DNA of 64,000 bases, taken from Hydrogenophilales bacterium (GTDB lineage Bacteria; Pseudomonadota; Gammaproteobacteria; Burkholderiales; Thiobacillaceae). Location: assembly GCA_016703155.1 (NCBI GenBank), contig JADJCP010000002.1, positions 580,977 to 644,976 on the forward strand. Direction: 5' to 3'. Shown here in pieces: positions 1 through 9,754 of the stretch. The notes under the pieces were generated by a model. That model saw only the letters and a list, made by a program, of their open reading frames with translations, was not told the DNA's origin and made no database searches. The position numbers and the translations under genes are program-made. Numbering within the stretch: position 1 is the first letter of the stretch; each line of letters starts with the position of its first letter.

Positions 1-413
1 TGCCCATCTTCGACTGGGGCGGGGCGCGCACGATTAAGGCCGAGGCGCTGTACACCCAGGCCATGCACCGGGTGGCCGAGCTGGCGGTGAACGCCGAATC
101 GGAGGTGCGCGACGCCTATGCGGGCTACCGCGCCGCCCATGAACTGGCGGCGAGCTATCGGGACGAGATCGTGCCACTGCGCAAAAGCCTCTCCGAAGAG
201 GCACTGCTGCGCTACAACGGCATGCTGATCGGTGTCTGGGATCTGCTCGCCGACACCCGCTCCCAAGTGGCGGCCGTCAATGCCGCCATCCAGGCCCAGA
301 AGGAATTCTGGGTAGCGGAGAGCAATCTCCAGATCACCCTCAACGGTCGCGGCGCCGGCGCCATGACAATCTCGAAAAGCACGCCCGCGGCCGAAGCGGC
401 CGGCGGTCACTGA
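1..413 (+). CDS. TolC/CusC-family outer-membrane efflux protein, C-terminal part (5' end outside window)
   Basis: The reading frame is open from the first bases, so only about 136 C-terminal residues are present. It is rich in Ala, Glu and Leu and looks like the long periplasmic helices of outer-membrane factors: an entry such as IFDWGG, then heptad-like helices, and LLRYNGMLIGVWDLLADTR near the end, which resembles the conserved final hairpin of TolC-type proteins. It ends in a short Ala/Gly tail rather than a structured domain. It lies 14 bp upstream of a multicopper oxidase and probably shares its operon. The partner pump is not visible. A second, complete outer-membrane factor gene begins at 3677, so the element carries two. 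The family call is good; the substrate (probably copper or silver) is inferred from neighbours. Confidence 0.8.
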   Translation, partial: PIFDWGGARTIKAEALYTQAMHRVAELAVNAESEVRDAYAGYRAAHELAASYRDEIVPLRKSLSEEALLRYNGMLIGVWDLLADTRSQVAAVNAAIQAQKEFWVAESNLQITLNGRGAGAMTISKSTPAAEAAGGH

Positions 414-427
414 GAAAGGACAAAATC

Positions 428-1795
428 ATGGATCGCCGCCAATTCCTCAGCCGCTCCGGTGCCGCCGTTTTGGGTGCCGGGTTGGTTACCCGCGTCGGCG
501 CGGCCTCGTTGCCCGAAGCCCCCGTATTCACCGACCCCGCCACCCAGCCACCGCTGGCGCCCAGGGAGGGCCGCCCCTATAACCCCGTAATCACCCTCAA
601 CGGCTGGTCTCTGCCTTGGCGCATGAAGGATGGCGTCAAGGAATTCCACCTGGTGGCAGAGCCGGTCGTACGCGAGCTGGCGCCGGGCATGAAGGCCCGG
701 CTGTGGGGCTACAACGGTTCCAGCCCCGGCCCCACCATCGAATGCGTGGAAGGCGACCGCATCCGCATCTTTGTCACCAACAAGCTGCCCGAGCATACGG
801 CCGTGCACTGGCACGGCATCCTGCTGCCCAACGGCATGGACGGCGTGGGCGGCCTGACCCAGCCCCAGATCAAGCCGGGCAAGACCTTCGTCTACGAATT
901 CCAGATGAAAAAATCGGGCACCTTCATGTATCACCCGCACGCCGATGAGATGGTGCAGATGGCCATGGGCATGATGGGCTTCATCGTCGTGCATCCGAAA
1001 GACCCGGACTTCATGCGCGTGGACCGGGACTTCGTGTTCCTGCTCAACGCCTTCGATATCGAACCGGGCGCGGCCACGCCCAAGGTCAACACCATGCTTG
1101 ACTTCAATCTGTGGTGTTTCAACAGCCGGGTGTTCCCGGCCATTGACCCGCTGGTGTGCCGCACCGGCGACCGGGTGCGCATCCGCGCCGGCAACCTGAC
1201 CATGACCAACCACCCGCTGCACTTGCACGGTGTGGATTTCGAGGTGACCGGCACCGACGGAGGCTGGGTGCCGAAATCAGCGCGCTGGCCGGAGGTGACC
1301 ACGGACGTGGCGGTGGGCCAGATGCGTGCCATCGAATTCATCGCAGACGCACCGGGCGACTGGGCCTTCCACTGCCACAAGTCTCACCACACCATGAATG
1401 CCATGGGCCACGACGTACCCACCATGATTGGGGTCGACCAGCGCGACATCACCGAGAAGATCGGCAAGCTGGTGCCGGACTACATGGAAATGGGCAGCAA
1501 GGGCATGGCGGAAATGGGCGAGATGGAAATGCCCCTGCCGGACAACACCTTGCCCATGATGACCGGCTGGGGGCCGTTCGGGCCGCTGGAGATGGGCGGC
1601 ATGTTCACGGTGGTGAAGGTACGCGACGACGTGAAACCCGGCGACTACCGCGATCCGGGCTGGTTCAAGCATCCGCAAGGCACGGTGGCGTGGGAATGGG
1701 GCTGTGACGCGCCGAGCGCCGAACGCCAGTCCGGCCCGGCCGCCGACGAACACACCCTGAAGGCCCGCAAACCCACTGGCCACGAAAGCCATTGA
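428..1795 (+). CDS. Tat-exported multicopper oxidase (CopA/CueO-like copper oxidase)
   Basis: The 455-residue protein is a periplasmic multicopper oxidase, expected to oxidise Cu(I) to less toxic Cu(II). The N-terminus has a twin-arginine signal (DRRQFL at residues 2-7, then a hydrophobic stretch to about 26). All four copper motifs are visible: HWHG at 127-130, HPH at 169-171, HPLHLHG at 262-268, and HCHxxxHxxxxM (H315, C316, H317, H321, M326) for the type 1 and trinuclear sites. A Met-rich stretch follows at about 360-385, as is common in copper oxidases. It is shorter than plasmid CopA (about 600) and lacks the long Met/His repeats of that family. A good ribosome site (GAGAAAGGA) precedes the ATG. 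Downstream genes are copper-binding proteins, supporting a copper role. Function confidence is high; the exact subfamily is uncertain. Confidence 0.93.
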   Translation: MDRRQFLSRSGAAVLGAGLVTRVGAASLPEAPVFTDPATQPPLAPREGRPYNPVITLNGWSLPWRMKDGVKEFHLVAEPVVRELAPGMKARLWGYNGSSPGPTIECVEGDRIRIFVTNKLPEHTAVHWHGILLPNGMDGVGGLTQPQIKPGKTFVYEFQMKKSGTFMYHPHADEMVQMAMGMMGFIVVHPKDPDFMRVDRDFVFLLNAFDIEPGAATPKVNTMLDFNLWCFNSRVFPAIDPLVCRTGDRVRIRAGNLTMTNHPLHLHGVDFEVTGTDGGWVPKSARWPEVTTDVAVGQMRAIEFIADAPGDWAFHCHKSHHTMNAMGHDVPTMIGVDQRDITEKIGKLVPDYMEMGSKGMAEMGEMEMPLPDNTLPMMTGWGPFGPLEMGGMFTVVKVRDDVKPGDYRDPGWFKHPQGTVAWEWGCDAPSAERQSGPAADEHTLKARKPTGHESH

Positions 1796-1811
1796 CCCAA
1801 AAGGAAGCGCC

Positions 1812-2264
1812 ATGCGCAAGCACGTTCTCATTCTGTTCGCAGTGATCGCCCTCTCCACCAGCGCCGCCCAGGCCTCGCCGGGCCATGCCTCGGCCCTGGG
1901 CAAACCGGGCGACCCCGCCAAAACAGACCGCACCATCGAGATCGCCACCAGCGACGACATGCGTTTCTCGCCCAGCGAGATTCGGGTCAAACGCGGCCAG
2001 ACCATCCGCTTCAAGGTGGTCAACGGCGGCCAGATGAAGCACGAAATGGTGCTGGGCACCCTGGCCGAGTTGAAAGAGCACGCGGCCCTGATGCGCAAGT
2101 TCCCGGAAATGGAGCACGACGATCCCAACGCCGTCACGGTTGAACCAGGCAAGGCCGGCGAACTGGTCTGGCTTTTCACCCGCACCGGCAATTTCGATTT
2201 CGCCTGTCTGGTGCCGGGGCATTTCGAGGCGGGCATGCGCGGCCGGATTCGTGTGCATCCATGA
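1812..2264 (+). CDS. periplasmic cupredoxin (plastocyanin/azurin-like copper protein)
   Basis: This 150-residue protein has a cleavable signal peptide (about residues 1-21) followed by one cupredoxin fold. The type 1 copper ligands can be read directly: H77 (in MKHEM) and the C132-x4-H137-x4-M142 loop near the C-terminus. It probably shuttles or buffers periplasmic copper, or passes electrons to the multicopper oxidase encoded 16 bp upstream. A long insertion between the first His and the Cys loop (about 78-118) is typical of the larger periplasmic cupredoxins found with copper-resistance oxidases. An AAGGAAG ribosome site precedes the ATG. The family assignment is firm; the redox partner is inferred from position. 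Confidence 0.9.
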   Translation: MRKHVLILFAVIALSTSAAQASPGHASALGKPGDPAKTDRTIEIATSDDMRFSPSEIRVKRGQTIRFKVVNGGQMKHEMVLGTLAELKEHAALMRKFPEMEHDDPNAVTVEPGKAGELVWLFTRTGNFDFACLVPGHFEAGMRGRIRVHP

Positions 2265-2342
2265 CGGAAATGTCATCCGCGCGTCAGCTTGGCGTGCGGA
2301 TGAAAACCGGATACTGGAATCGTCTTCGACAAGGAGTGCAAT

Positions 2343-2777
2343 GTGAACCCCCCCATCCTCCATATCCTGCTGCTTTTCGCCCTGATCCAGCCCGCTTGGG
2401 CGGCCTCGCCCGTGATCGATGTCTACAAGAGCCCGACTTGCGGTTGCTGCAACAAGTGGATCGAACATCTCAAGGCCAATGGCTTTACCGTGCGCGCCCA
2501 TGACACCGACGACGTGGTGAGCCACAAGTACCGCCTGGGCGTGCCCCCCGGCCACGGTTCCTGCCATACCGCCGAGGTGAACGGCTATCTGGTGGAAGGC
2601 CACGTGCCGGCAAAGGAAATCCGGCGCTTGCTCAAGGAAAAGCCACGCGCCCGCGGCCTGGCGGTCCCAGCCATGCCCATCGGCTCGCCCGGCATGGAAC
2701 AGGGCAACCGCAAGGATGCCTACGACGTCCTGCTGGTGAAGCGGGATGGCGGCACCCAAACCTACGCCCGTTATTGA
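2343..2777 (+). CDS. DUF411 metal-binding protein (CopG-like)
   Basis: The 144-residue exported protein starts at a GTG preceded by AAGGAG. An ATG two bases earlier is followed at once by a stop and cannot be used. A signal peptide covers about residues 1-21. The mature part begins with a thioredoxin-like DUF411 fold carrying the metal-binding cluster PTCGCC (C33, C35, C36), later a GHGSCHTA motif, and the conserved ending of the family (VPAMPIGSPGME, then a YDVLL strand). DUF411 proteins accompany copper and silver resistance operons. Biochemically they are poorly characterised, so 'periplasmic metal-binding protein' is the safest function. It sits between the cupredoxin and the CusF-like gene. 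Confidence 0.88.
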   Translation: MNPPILHILLLFALIQPAWAASPVIDVYKSPTCGCCNKWIEHLKANGFTVRAHDTDDVVSHKYRLGVPPGHGSCHTAEVNGYLVEGHVPAKEIRRLLKEKPRARGLAVPAMPIGSPGMEQGNRKDAYDVLLVKRDGGTQTYARY

Positions 2778-2794
2778 ACTGAAAGGAGAATGGC

Positions 2795-3136
2795 ATGAAA
2801 TCCACCACACTCACCCTCATCGCGGGCCTTTTCCTGGCACCCCAATTTCAGGCACTGGCTGCCGACCACGACCACAATGGCCACACCATGCCCGCCGGAC
2901 AAGCCATGGACACCGCCTGGGCCGACGGCACCATAAAGAAGATCAACGCCGATGTCGGCAAGGTCACCATCAGTCATGGTCCCCTGGCCAACCTGGATAT
3001 GCCCGCCATGACCATGGTGTTCCGGGTCAAGGATCCCATCTGGCTCAGCCAGATCAAACCCGGCGACCGCATCCGCTTCGTGGCCGAGCGCCAGGACGGC
3101 GCATTGACGGTCACCGCGCTGCAACCCGGCCGCTGA
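2795..3136 (+). CDS. cusF: CusF-like periplasmic copper/silver chaperone
   Basis: The 113-residue protein has a signal peptide (about 1-22), a short His-rich linker (DHDHNGH), and a CusF/CusX OB-fold domain from about residue 45. The fold is shown by GTIKKINADVGKVTISHG, the MPAMTM motif and the closing GDRIRF strand. Candidate Cu(I)/Ag(I) ligands are H61, M72 and M74. In Escherichia coli CusF a tryptophan caps the metal next to this motif; here the equivalent position is M69. CusF family proteins hand Cu(I) or Ag(I) to a CusCBA pump, and a CusC/CusB/CusA-type set follows within 600 bp. An AAAGGAG ribosome site precedes the ATG. Confidence 0.9.
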   Translation: MKSTTLTLIAGLFLAPQFQALAADHDHNGHTMPAGQAMDTAWADGTIKKINADVGKVTISHGPLANLDMPAMTMVFRVKDPIWLSQIKPGDRIRFVAERQDGALTVTALQPGR

Positions 3137-3179
3137 TGCGGTCTCAAGGAACAGTTTTTTCCACCCACAGGAGATTTTC

Positions 3180-3680
3180 ATGAAATCGATGCAACGCAAT
3201 ACCCTGATGCTCGCCCTGGCCGCCGCGCTGGCCATGCCCGTCCCCCTGATGGCCGCCGACGCGACCAAGGACGAACACAGTGGCCACCACCCCGGACAAA
3301 CAGCCGCCGCACCCATCCCGGCTCAAGCGGCCCCCGCCGCCACGCAAGACAAAATGCAGGCGATGCGGGCGCGCATGATGGAGATTCGTGCGAGCAAGGA
3401 TCCCGAGAAGCGCAAACAACTCATGGAAGCCCAGATGAAGGACATGGAAGCCATGATGCAGGATGGCTCGTGTCCGATGATGTCCGGTGGCAAGGGCGGC
3501 ATGATGGGGTCCGGCATGGGCATGATGGGTGGCCCGGGCGGCATGGGCATGATGGGTGGCGGCATGATGGGCCAGGGCGCCGCCGGCGCCGATGACATGA
3601 TGGCCAAGCGCATGGAGATGATGGAAAAGCGCATGGACATGATGCAGATGATGATGCAGCAGATGGGCAAAGCGAAATGA
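3180..3680 (+). CDS. Met-rich exported protein, probable copper-binding
   Basis: This 166-residue protein has a signal peptide (about 1-25) and a strikingly biased composition. A His-containing linker is followed by helices full of Met, then Gly-Met repeats around residues 95-135 (GGMMG, GMGMMGG), and a final Met-rich amphipathic helix ending in MMQQMGKAK. Clustered methionines bind Cu(I) and Ag(I), and similar small Met-rich proteins are common in copper-resistance clusters. No catalytic domain is visible. An AGGAGA ribosome site precedes the ATG, and the stop overlaps the start of the next gene by 4 bp (ATGA), so it is translationally coupled to the outer-membrane efflux gene. The copper-sponge role is inferred. 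Confidence 0.82.
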   Translation: MKSMQRNTLMLALAAALAMPVPLMAADATKDEHSGHHPGQTAAAPIPAQAAPAATQDKMQAMRARMMEIRASKDPEKRKQLMEAQMKDMEAMMQDGSCPMMSGGKGGMMGSGMGMMGGPGGMGMMGGGMMGQGAAGADDMMAKRMEMMEKRMDMMQMMMQQMGKAK

Positions 3681-4903
3681 CGGTGCGCAGGCCGGCAGGC
3701 TGGCTCCTTGCCGGCCTGCTTTTTTCCCTGGCGCCCGCCTTGTCCGCGCATGCGGACACCCTGGCCGCCGCGCTGGAACAAGCCTGGCTACGCTACCCCC
3801 AGGCGCGATCCCTCGACGCTCGCGCGGCGGAGGCCGAAGCCCGTGGCGAGGTGGCGGCCGGCCTGACACCGGGGCCGACCAGCCTCACCCTGGGGCATGT
3901 TAATGACGGCCTGACCGGCAACCGGGGCCGGCGTGAGTGGGAGGTCGAACTGTCCGCGCCGCTTTGGCTACCCACCCAGAAGACAGCGCGCCGGGATGAA
4001 GCCGCCGCAGCCGTGGCCGGGGTCGCCGCGCGCCGGGCCGCCCTGCGTCTGGAAGTCGCGGGCGAGGTGCGGGAGGCCTGGTGGAACCTGGCCGCCGCGC
4101 GCAATGCCCTCGACCTGGCCGGACGCCGCCTGACCACCGCCCGTACGCTGGAAGCGGACGTGCTGCGCCGGTTTCGGGCCGGCGATCTTTCCCGCATCGA
4201 TGCCAACCTGGCCCAAGGCGAGCGCCTTGCGGCGGAAGCTGAAACGGGCCAGGCGGAACTCACCCTCAAGGCGGCGGAACAGGTCTGGCTCAAGCTCACC
4301 GGCATGGTTGCCCCCGCTGCGTTCGGGGAAGAAAGGCCGTCTCCATCCAGAAACACCCGCCACGAACCGGTGACGGATCACCCGCGCCTTGCGGCGTTGG
4401 ACGCCGCCGTGCGCTCGACGCAGGCCAGGCTCAAGGTTGCCGAGGCCACCCGGCGCGAAGCACCGGAACTGGCTTTGCGCCTGGTGCGCGAGCGGGGCGA
4501 TGCCGCCGAACCCTATGGCAATGCCCTCGGTGTGCAGTTTAGGCTGCCGTTCTCCTCCGGGCCGCAGGTGCGTGCCGATCACGCCGCCGCACGCGCGGAG
4601 CTGGCCGAGGCCGATGCCGAGCTGGCGCTGGCCCGGCAGCAGCTGGACCTCGACGTGCAAAAGGCCCGTCTTGATCTCGACAGCGCAGAGCGCCAGCACC
4701 TCATGGCGAACGAACGCCAACGGCTTGCAGCCGACAGCCTGCGCCTGGCGGAGAAGTCCTTCGCCCTGGGCGAGTCGGACGTCACCACCCTGTTGCGCAT
4801 CCGCGCCGCCGCATTGGAGGCCGACGCCCTGCTGGGCGCGCGTCGGGTCGCCTTTGGCGCGGCCGTTTCCCGTTTCAACCAAATTCTGGGAGTGCTGCCT
4901 TGA
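3677..4903 (+). CDS. outer-membrane efflux protein, CusC/CzcC family
   Basis: The 408-residue protein is a complete TolC-superfamily outer-membrane factor, the exit duct of a heavy-metal RND pump. It starts with a signal peptide (about residues 1-26) and has two internally related helical halves full of Ala, Glu, Arg and Leu. The two LxxAxRxxxxA-type hairpins are visible near 140-160 and 345-370, and it ends with the expected AVSRFNQILGVLP. The length fits the CzcC branch, which is often about 400-430 residues. The start overlaps the stop of the Met-rich gene (ATGA) and the stop overlaps the next start (GCCTTGAAACG), placing it inside one operon with the adaptor and pump genes. Confidence 0.9.
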   Translation: MTVRRPAGWLLAGLLFSLAPALSAHADTLAAALEQAWLRYPQARSLDARAAEAEARGEVAAGLTPGPTSLTLGHVNDGLTGNRGRREWEVELSAPLWLPTQKTARRDEAAAAVAGVAARRAALRLEVAGEVREAWWNLAAARNALDLAGRRLTTARTLEADVLRRFRAGDLSRIDANLAQGERLAAEAETGQAELTLKAAEQVWLKLTGMVAPAAFGEERPSPSRNTRHEPVTDHPRLAALDAAVRSTQARLKVAEATRREAPELALRLVRERGDAAEPYGNALGVQFRLPFSSGPQVRADHAAARAELAEADAELALARQQLDLDVQKARLDLDSAERQHLMANERQRLAADSLRLAEKSFALGESDVTTLLRIRAAALEADALLGARRVAFGAAVSRFNQILGVLP

Positions 4904-5430
4904 AACGCCTATTTGCCTTGCTTGCCATGGTCATCCTGCCCGCCATGGCCTGGCCCCACGGTGGTGAAGACCACAGCCACGATGCCGCACCTGCTGCGCC
5001 CGCCGATATCGCGCCGCGCGCCGTGGCGCAGAGCGAAGACTTTGAGCTGACCGTCTTGAAGACGGGCGGCCGGATACTGCTCTATCTGGACCGTTACGCC
5101 GATAACGCCCCGGTCACCGGCGCCGTGATCGAGCTGGAAAGCGGCACATATAAGGCCGTGGCCAAGGAGACCGAGCCGGGGCTGTACGCCTTGCCGGGCG
5201 ACGCCTTCGCCAAGCCCGCCAAGTACCCGCTGACCCTTTCCGTCCAGGCCGGCGACACCGCCGATCTGCTCGCCGCCAGTCTCGATCTCACCGAGCCGGA
5301 GGTCACCGTGGAACACGTGCATTCCTGGGATGAATGGGCCGTGTGGGGCGGGGCGGCGAGCGTGTTGCTCGTGGCCGTGGGGTTCGTGCTCGCCCGCCGC
5401 CGCAAGGCCATGAAGGGAGTCCCCCAATGA
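4900..5430 (+). CDS. exported His-rich protein with C-terminal membrane anchor, metal-pump accessory
   Basis: This 176-residue protein overlaps the end of the outer-membrane factor gene by 4 bp and starts at TTG. It has a signal peptide (about 1-19), then a His-rich stretch (HGGEDHSHD) that may bind metal. A beta-rich domain of roughly 110 residues follows (ITGAVIELESG-like strands). The C-terminus has a single membrane helix (about 148-166) followed by a basic RRRKAMK tail, so it should be a periplasmic protein anchored in the inner membrane. The HGxEDHS motif recurs in the adaptor encoded next. I do not recognise a named family. Its place between CusC- and CusB-type genes implies a pump accessory role. 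Confidence 0.75.
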   Translation: MKRLFALLAMVILPAMAWPHGGEDHSHDAAPAAPADIAPRAVAQSEDFELTVLKTGGRILLYLDRYADNAPVTGAVIELESGTYKAVAKETEPGLYALPGDAFAKPAKYPLTLSVQAGDTADLLAASLDLTEPEVTVEHVHSWDEWAVWGGAASVLLVAVGFVLARRRKAMKGVPQ

Positions 5431-6587
5431 TTCAAATGCTTCGGATGCCCGTGCTCCACATCGTTTTGGCCGCGCTTACCTTTGTGGCGGTTTATTCCGG
5501 TCATGCCCGCGCCCATGGCGACGAAGACCATAGCCAGGATGCGAAATCGACCTCCGTGGCGCCCCCGACGATGACCAAACCCGCCGTTATCACGGATTCG
5601 GTCGCGGCCAGGCGTCTACCGGACGGCAGCCTGTTCGTGCCCAAGGCGGTGCAGCGCCAGATCGGCCTGCGCCACCGCATCGCCGAGATCACCACCATGG
5701 CTGCGACGGCGGAATTCAACGGCAAGGTCATCGCCGACCCCAATGCCGGCGGCCGGGTCCAGGCCGATCAGCCAGGCCGCGTCGAGGGGCCCTTGCCGAC
5801 GCTGGGACAGCGGGTTGCCAGGGGGCAGGTGCTGGCGCGACTGCGCCCCACCGCCAACAGCATCGAGCGCGGCAACCAGCGCGCGCTCGCCGCCGAGCTG
5901 GCGGCCCAGGAAGCCATCGCCGAAAAGCGCCTGGCCCGTCTCGAACAACTGGAAGGGGCCGTGCCGCAAAAGGAGATCGAAGCCGCCCGTATCGAACGGG
6001 AAGCGCTGAAACAGCGTCGCGCTGCCATCGGCGCCAGCGTCGGCACGGCGGAAGTGCTGCTCGCGCCGGTGTCCGGCGTAATCGCCGCGACCCATGTGGT
6101 GGCCGGCCAGGTGGTGGAGGCCGGGGCCATCCTGTTCGAGGTGGTGGACCCGGCGCGCCTGGCGGTGGAGGCCCTGGCCTACGACCCGGCTCAGGCGGCG
6201 GACATTGCCGGGGCCACCGCGCCCCTGCCCGGCGGAAGCGTGTTGGATCTGCAATTCATTGGCGCCGGCAGGCAATTGCGCGAACAGGCTCTGCCGTTGC
6301 TGTTCCGCATCAGGACGAAAGACGCGCCGGTGGCGGTGGGCCAGCCGCTCAAGGTGATCGCCGGCACCCGCCGTCAGCACACCGGCGCGCTCCTGCTCCG
6401 TGGCGCCCTGGTCAAGACCGGCGCCGGAGAGGCGGCGGTGTGGGTGCGCGACGGCGCGGAGCGCTTCCTCTCCCGCCGGGTGACGGTGGAGTCCCATGAC
6501 GCGGCGACGGTGGCCGTGGTGAACGGTCTCAAGAACGGTGACCGGGTGGTCACCGAGGGCGCGAGCCTGTTGTCCCAAGTGCGTTGA
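5427..6587 (+). CDS. RND efflux periplasmic adaptor, CusB/CzcB type
   Basis: The protein (386 residues from the ATG at 5427) is a membrane-fusion adaptor linking a heavy-metal RND pump to its outer-membrane duct. The ATG overlaps the previous stop (ATGA), which is why this start is preferred over an in-frame earlier one. Features in order are a hydrophobic signal/anchor (about 8-28), a His-rich stretch (HGDEDHSQD), the first lipoyl half ([19 protein letters not shown]), an alpha-hairpin (about 140-210), the second lipoyl half ([24 protein letters not shown]) and a beta-barrel/proximal domain near the end. It lacks the long N-terminal metal-binding region of E. coli CusB; the short His motif may substitute. 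Confidence 0.92.
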   Translation: MIQMLRMPVLHIVLAALTFVAVYSGHARAHGDEDHSQDAKSTSVAPPTMTKPAVITDSVAARRLPDGSLFVPKAVQRQIGLRHRIAEITTMAATAEFNGKVIADPNAGGRVQADQPGRVEGPLPTLGQRVARGQVLARLRPTANSIERGNQRALAAELAAQEAIAEKRLARLEQLEGAVPQKEIEAARIEREALKQRRAAIGASVGTAEVLLAPVSGVIAATHVVAGQVVEAGAILFEVVDPARLAVEALAYDPAQAADIAGATAPLPGGSVLDLQFIGAGRQLREQALPLLFRIRTKDAPVAVGQPLKVIAGTRRQHTGALLLRGALVKTGAGEAAVWVRDGAERFLSRRVTVESHDAATVAVVNGLKNGDRVVTEGASLLSQVR

Positions 6588-6607
6588 TTTCCGGCTCCGA
6601 CTCCATC

Positions 6608-9600
6608 ATGTTCGAACACATCATCCAATCCAGTCTCCGGCAACGTCTCATCGTCCTCGGCGTGGCACTGCTGCTCGTCATCTATGGCGCGGTGACCCTG
6701 AAGCAGATGCCGGTAGACGTCTTCCCCGACCTCAACAAGCCCACTGTGACCCTGATGACCGAGGCCGGGGGCATGGCTCCGGAGGAGGTGGAGCAGCTGG
6801 TCACCTTCCCGGTGGAATCCGCCATGAACGGCATGCCCGGCGTGACCCGAGTGCGCTCCGTGTCCGGCATCGGCCTGTCCATCGTCTATGTGGAATTCGA
6901 GTGGGGCTCGGACATCTACCGCAATCGCCAGCAGATCAGCGAACGACTGAACCTGGTGCGCGAGCAATTGCCCGAGGGCATCGCGCCGCAGCTCGGCCCC
7001 ATCTCCTCCATCATGGGCGAGATTTTGCTGATCGCCCTGCCCGCCGACCCGGACAAAGTGAGTCCGATGCAGGTGCGCGAGTACGCCGACTGGGTGATGC
7101 GCCCGCGACTGTTGACCATTCCCGGTGTGGCCCAGGTCATCCCCATCGGCGGCGAGGTGCGGCAATACCGGGTGGAGATCGATCCGGCGCAATTGCAGGC
7201 GCTGGGCATTGAGCGCGAGCGGTTGGAAGCGGCGCTGGCCGATTTCGGCGCCAACACCAGCGGCGGCTTCCTGGAGGCCCAGGGCCGCGAATACCTCATC
7301 CGCGGCCTGGGCCGCACCAGCCGTATCGAGGACCTGCAAAACCTGGTGGTGGCGGTGAAGAACGGTCAACCCATTCCGCTCTCCCAGGTTGCCCAGGTCA
7401 AACTGGCCCCGGCCATCAAGCGCGGCGACGCCGGCTACGACGGCAAGCCGGCGGTGATCCTGTCGGTGCAGAAACAGCCTTCAGCCGACAGCGTGGCCCT
7501 GACCCGCGAGGTGGAAAAGGCCCTGGCCGACCTGGCCAAATCCCTGCCGACGGGTGTCGAGGCACCGCGCTTCCTGTTCAAGCAGGCGGACTTCATCGAG
7601 CACTCGGTGACCAACGTGGAGGAAGCCCTGCGGGACGGCGCCATCATGGTGGCGGTCATCCTGTTCCTGTTCCTGCTCAATGCCCGCACCACCCTCATCT
7701 CCCTGACCGCCATCCCGGTCTCCCTGCTGGTGACGGCGCTGGTGTTCAAGTACTTCGGCCTGACCATCAACACCATGACCCTGGGCGGACTGGCCATCGC
7801 CATCGGAGAACTGGTGGACGATGCCGTGGTGGGGGTGGAGAACGTGCTGCGCCGCCTGAAGGAAAACGCCGCCCAGGCCATGCCCAGGCCGGTGGCCGAG
7901 GTCATTGCCAAGGCCACGCTGGAGGTTCGTTCGGCCATCGTCTACGCCACCTTCATCATCGTTCTGGTATTCGTGCCGCTGTTCGCCCTGCCCGGCATCG
8001 AGGGACGTTTGTTCACGCCTTTGGGCGTGGCCTACATCGTCTCCATCCTGGCCAGCATGTTCGTCTCGGTGACGGTGACGCCGGTGCTGGCCTATTACCT
8101 GCTGCCAAAAATGAAACAGCTTGGCCACGGCGACAGCCCGCTGGTGACCAGGCTGAAGGCCTGGGATACACGCCTGTTGCACTGGTCATTCGACCATGCC
8201 CGCACCCTGCTGGCCGCCGCCATGCTGCTGGTGCTGGCAGCGGTGGTGGCCATCAGCCAGTTTCCGCGATCCTTTCTGCCCCCCTTCAACGAGGGCACCC
8301 TGACCGTGAACGTGCTACTCAACCCCGGCACTTCTCTCGCCGAGTCCAACCGCATCGGCGTCCAGGCCGAACGGCTCATCGGGGAGGTGCCGGAGGTGAC
8401 CCAGGTCGGCCGCCGCACTGGCCGGGCCGAGCTGGACGAGCACGCCGAGGGGGTGCATTACAGCGAGATCGACGTCGACCTGAAGGCCTCCGAGCGCAGC
8501 CGGGGTGAAATCATCGGCGACATCCGCGCCCGCCTGGCCGTGCTGCCGGCGACGAGCAACGTCGGCCAGCCCATTTCCCACCGCCTCGACCACCTGCTCT
8601 CCGGGGTACGCGCCCAGATCGCCCTCAAGGTCTATGGCGACGACCTGGACACCCTGCGCGGCCTGGCGGAAGACCTGCGGACGCGGCTGGCGAAAATTCC
8701 CGGCGTGACCGACCTGCAAGTCGAAAAACAGGTGCTCATCCCCCAGGTCAAGATCCACGTGGATTATGAACAGGCGGCGCGCCTGGGCGTGGCGCCGGGC
8801 GCCCTGCTGCGGGCACTGGAACAGATGATCGAGGGCGAGCGCATCACCCAGGTCATCGAGGGCAACCGCCGCTTCGATCTCATCGTGCGCCTGCCCGAGG
8901 GCAGCCGCGGTCCCGAGGCACTCAAGGGCCTGCTGATCGAGACGCCCGGCGGCAGCGTGCCCCTGGCGCAACTGGCGCGCGTCGAGGAGAGCGACGGCCC
9001 GAATCAAGTCAGCCGCGAAAATTCGCGCCGCCGCATCGTCGTTTCCGCCAACACCGACGGCCGCGACATGGCCAAGGTGATCGCCGACATCCGCGCGGAA
9101 CTCGCTTCGAGGCCCCTGCCGGAAGGCTATTTCACCGCCCTGGAAGGCCAGTTCCAGGCCCAGGAGGCCGCCGCCCGCCTGATTTCGCTGCTGGCCGTGG
9201 TGTCGCTGGCCATGATCTTCCTGGTGCTCTACAGCCGCTACCGTTCGGCGGTGCTGTCCGCCATCATCATGGGCAACATCCCATTGGCGCTGGTGGGCAG
9301 CGTCGTCGCCCTCTGGCTGTCCGGTCAGCCGCTGTCGGTGGCGGCGCTGGTGGGCTTCATCACGCTGACCGGCATCGCCACCCGCAACGGCATCCTGAAA
9401 ATCAGTCACTACATCAATCTGTGCGCTTTCGAAAATGAAACTTTCGGCCGCGCCATGATCGTGCGCGGCTCCCTGGAGCGCCTGACCCCGGTGCTGATGA
9501 CCGCCCTGGTAGCCGCTTTCGCCCTGGTGCCGCTGCTCCTCGCCGCCGACGCGCCGGGCAAGGAAATCCTGCATCCGGTGGCCGTGGTCATCTTCGGCGG

Positions 9601-9718
9601 CCTCATCAGTTCCACCCTACTGGACACAGTGCTCACCCCGGTGATGTTCTGGCTGTTCGGCGAAAAACCGCTCAACCGTCTGCTGGCTGAAATGGCTCAT
9701 GGCGGCGAGGCTTATTGA
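6608..9718 (+). CDS. heavy-metal RND efflux pump, CusA/CzcA family
   Basis: The ATG at 6608 gives 1036 residues, the usual size for the HME-RND family. It starts with the standard [13 protein letters not shown] helix. Its pattern is that of RND pumps: one membrane helix, a large porter/docking domain, six helices, a second periplasmic domain, and five helices. A family signature, [13 protein letters not shown], lies in the fourth helix region and contains the acidic residues used for proton transfer. It should export Cu(I)/Ag(I), possibly other divalent metals, using the proton gradient. It is 20 bp downstream of the adaptor. Metal specificity is inferred from the CusF and copper-oxidase neighbours rather than from a Met triad, which I could not place with certainty. 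Confidence 0.93.
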   Translation: MFEHIIQSSLRQRLIVLGVALLLVIYGAVTLKQMPVDVFPDLNKPTVTLMTEAGGMAPEEVEQLVTFPVESAMNGMPGVTRVRSVSGIGLSIVYVEFEWGSDIYRNRQQISERLNLVREQLPEGIAPQLGPISSIMGEILLIALPADPDKVSPMQVREYADWVMRPRLLTIPGVAQVIPIGGEVRQYRVEIDPAQLQALGIERERLEAALADFGANTSGGFLEAQGREYLIRGLGRTSRIEDLQNLVVAVKNGQPIPLSQVAQVKLAPAIKRGDAGYDGKPAVILSVQKQPSADSVALTREVEKALADLAKSLPTGVEAPRFLFKQADFIEHSVTNVEEALRDGAIMVAVILFLFLLNARTTLISLTAIPVSLLVTALVFKYFGLTINTMTLGGLAIAIGELVDDAVVGVENVLRRLKENAAQAMPRPVAEVIAKATLEVRSAIVYATFIIVLVFVPLFALPGIEGRLFTPLGVAYIVSILASMFVSVTVTPVLAYYLLPKMKQLGHGDSPLVTRLKAWDTRLLHWSFDHARTLLAAAMLLVLAAVVAISQFPRSFLPPFNEGTLTVNVLLNPGTSLAESNRIGVQAERLIGEVPEVTQVGRRTGRAELDEHAEGVHYSEIDVDLKASERSRGEIIGDIRARLAVLPATSNVGQPISHRLDHLLSGVRAQIALKVYGDDLDTLRGLAEDLRTRLAKIPGVTDLQVEKQVLIPQVKIHVDYEQAARLGVAPGALLRALEQMIEGERITQVIEGNRRFDLIVRLPEGSRGPEALKGLLIETPGGSVPLAQLARVEESDGPNQVSRENSRRRIVVSANTDGRDMAKVIADIRAELASRPLPEGYFTALEGQFQAQEAAARLISLLAVVSLAMIFLVLYSRYRSAVLSAIIMGNIPLALVGSVVALWLSGQPLSVAALVGFITLTGIATRNGILKISHYINLCAFENETFGRAMIVRGSLERLTPVLMTALVAAFALVPLLLAADAPGKEILHPVAVVIFGGLISSTLLDTVLTPVMFWLFGEKPLNRLLAEMAHGGEAY

Positions 9719-9754
9719 TCCCCTTGATCCACTTCCCCCTGAAAGGAATCCTCC

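Noticed and set aside
407..1228. Long minus-strand frame rich in His and Gly opposite the multicopper oxidase
   Set aside because: Mirror frame of a strongly supported gene in high-GC DNA; composition is biased and no domain is recognisable. Similar antisense frames across the window were also dropped.
3144..3869. His-rich minus-strand frame opposite the Met-rich gene
   Set aside because: Its His runs are simply the antisense of ATG (Met) codons in the Met-rich protein.
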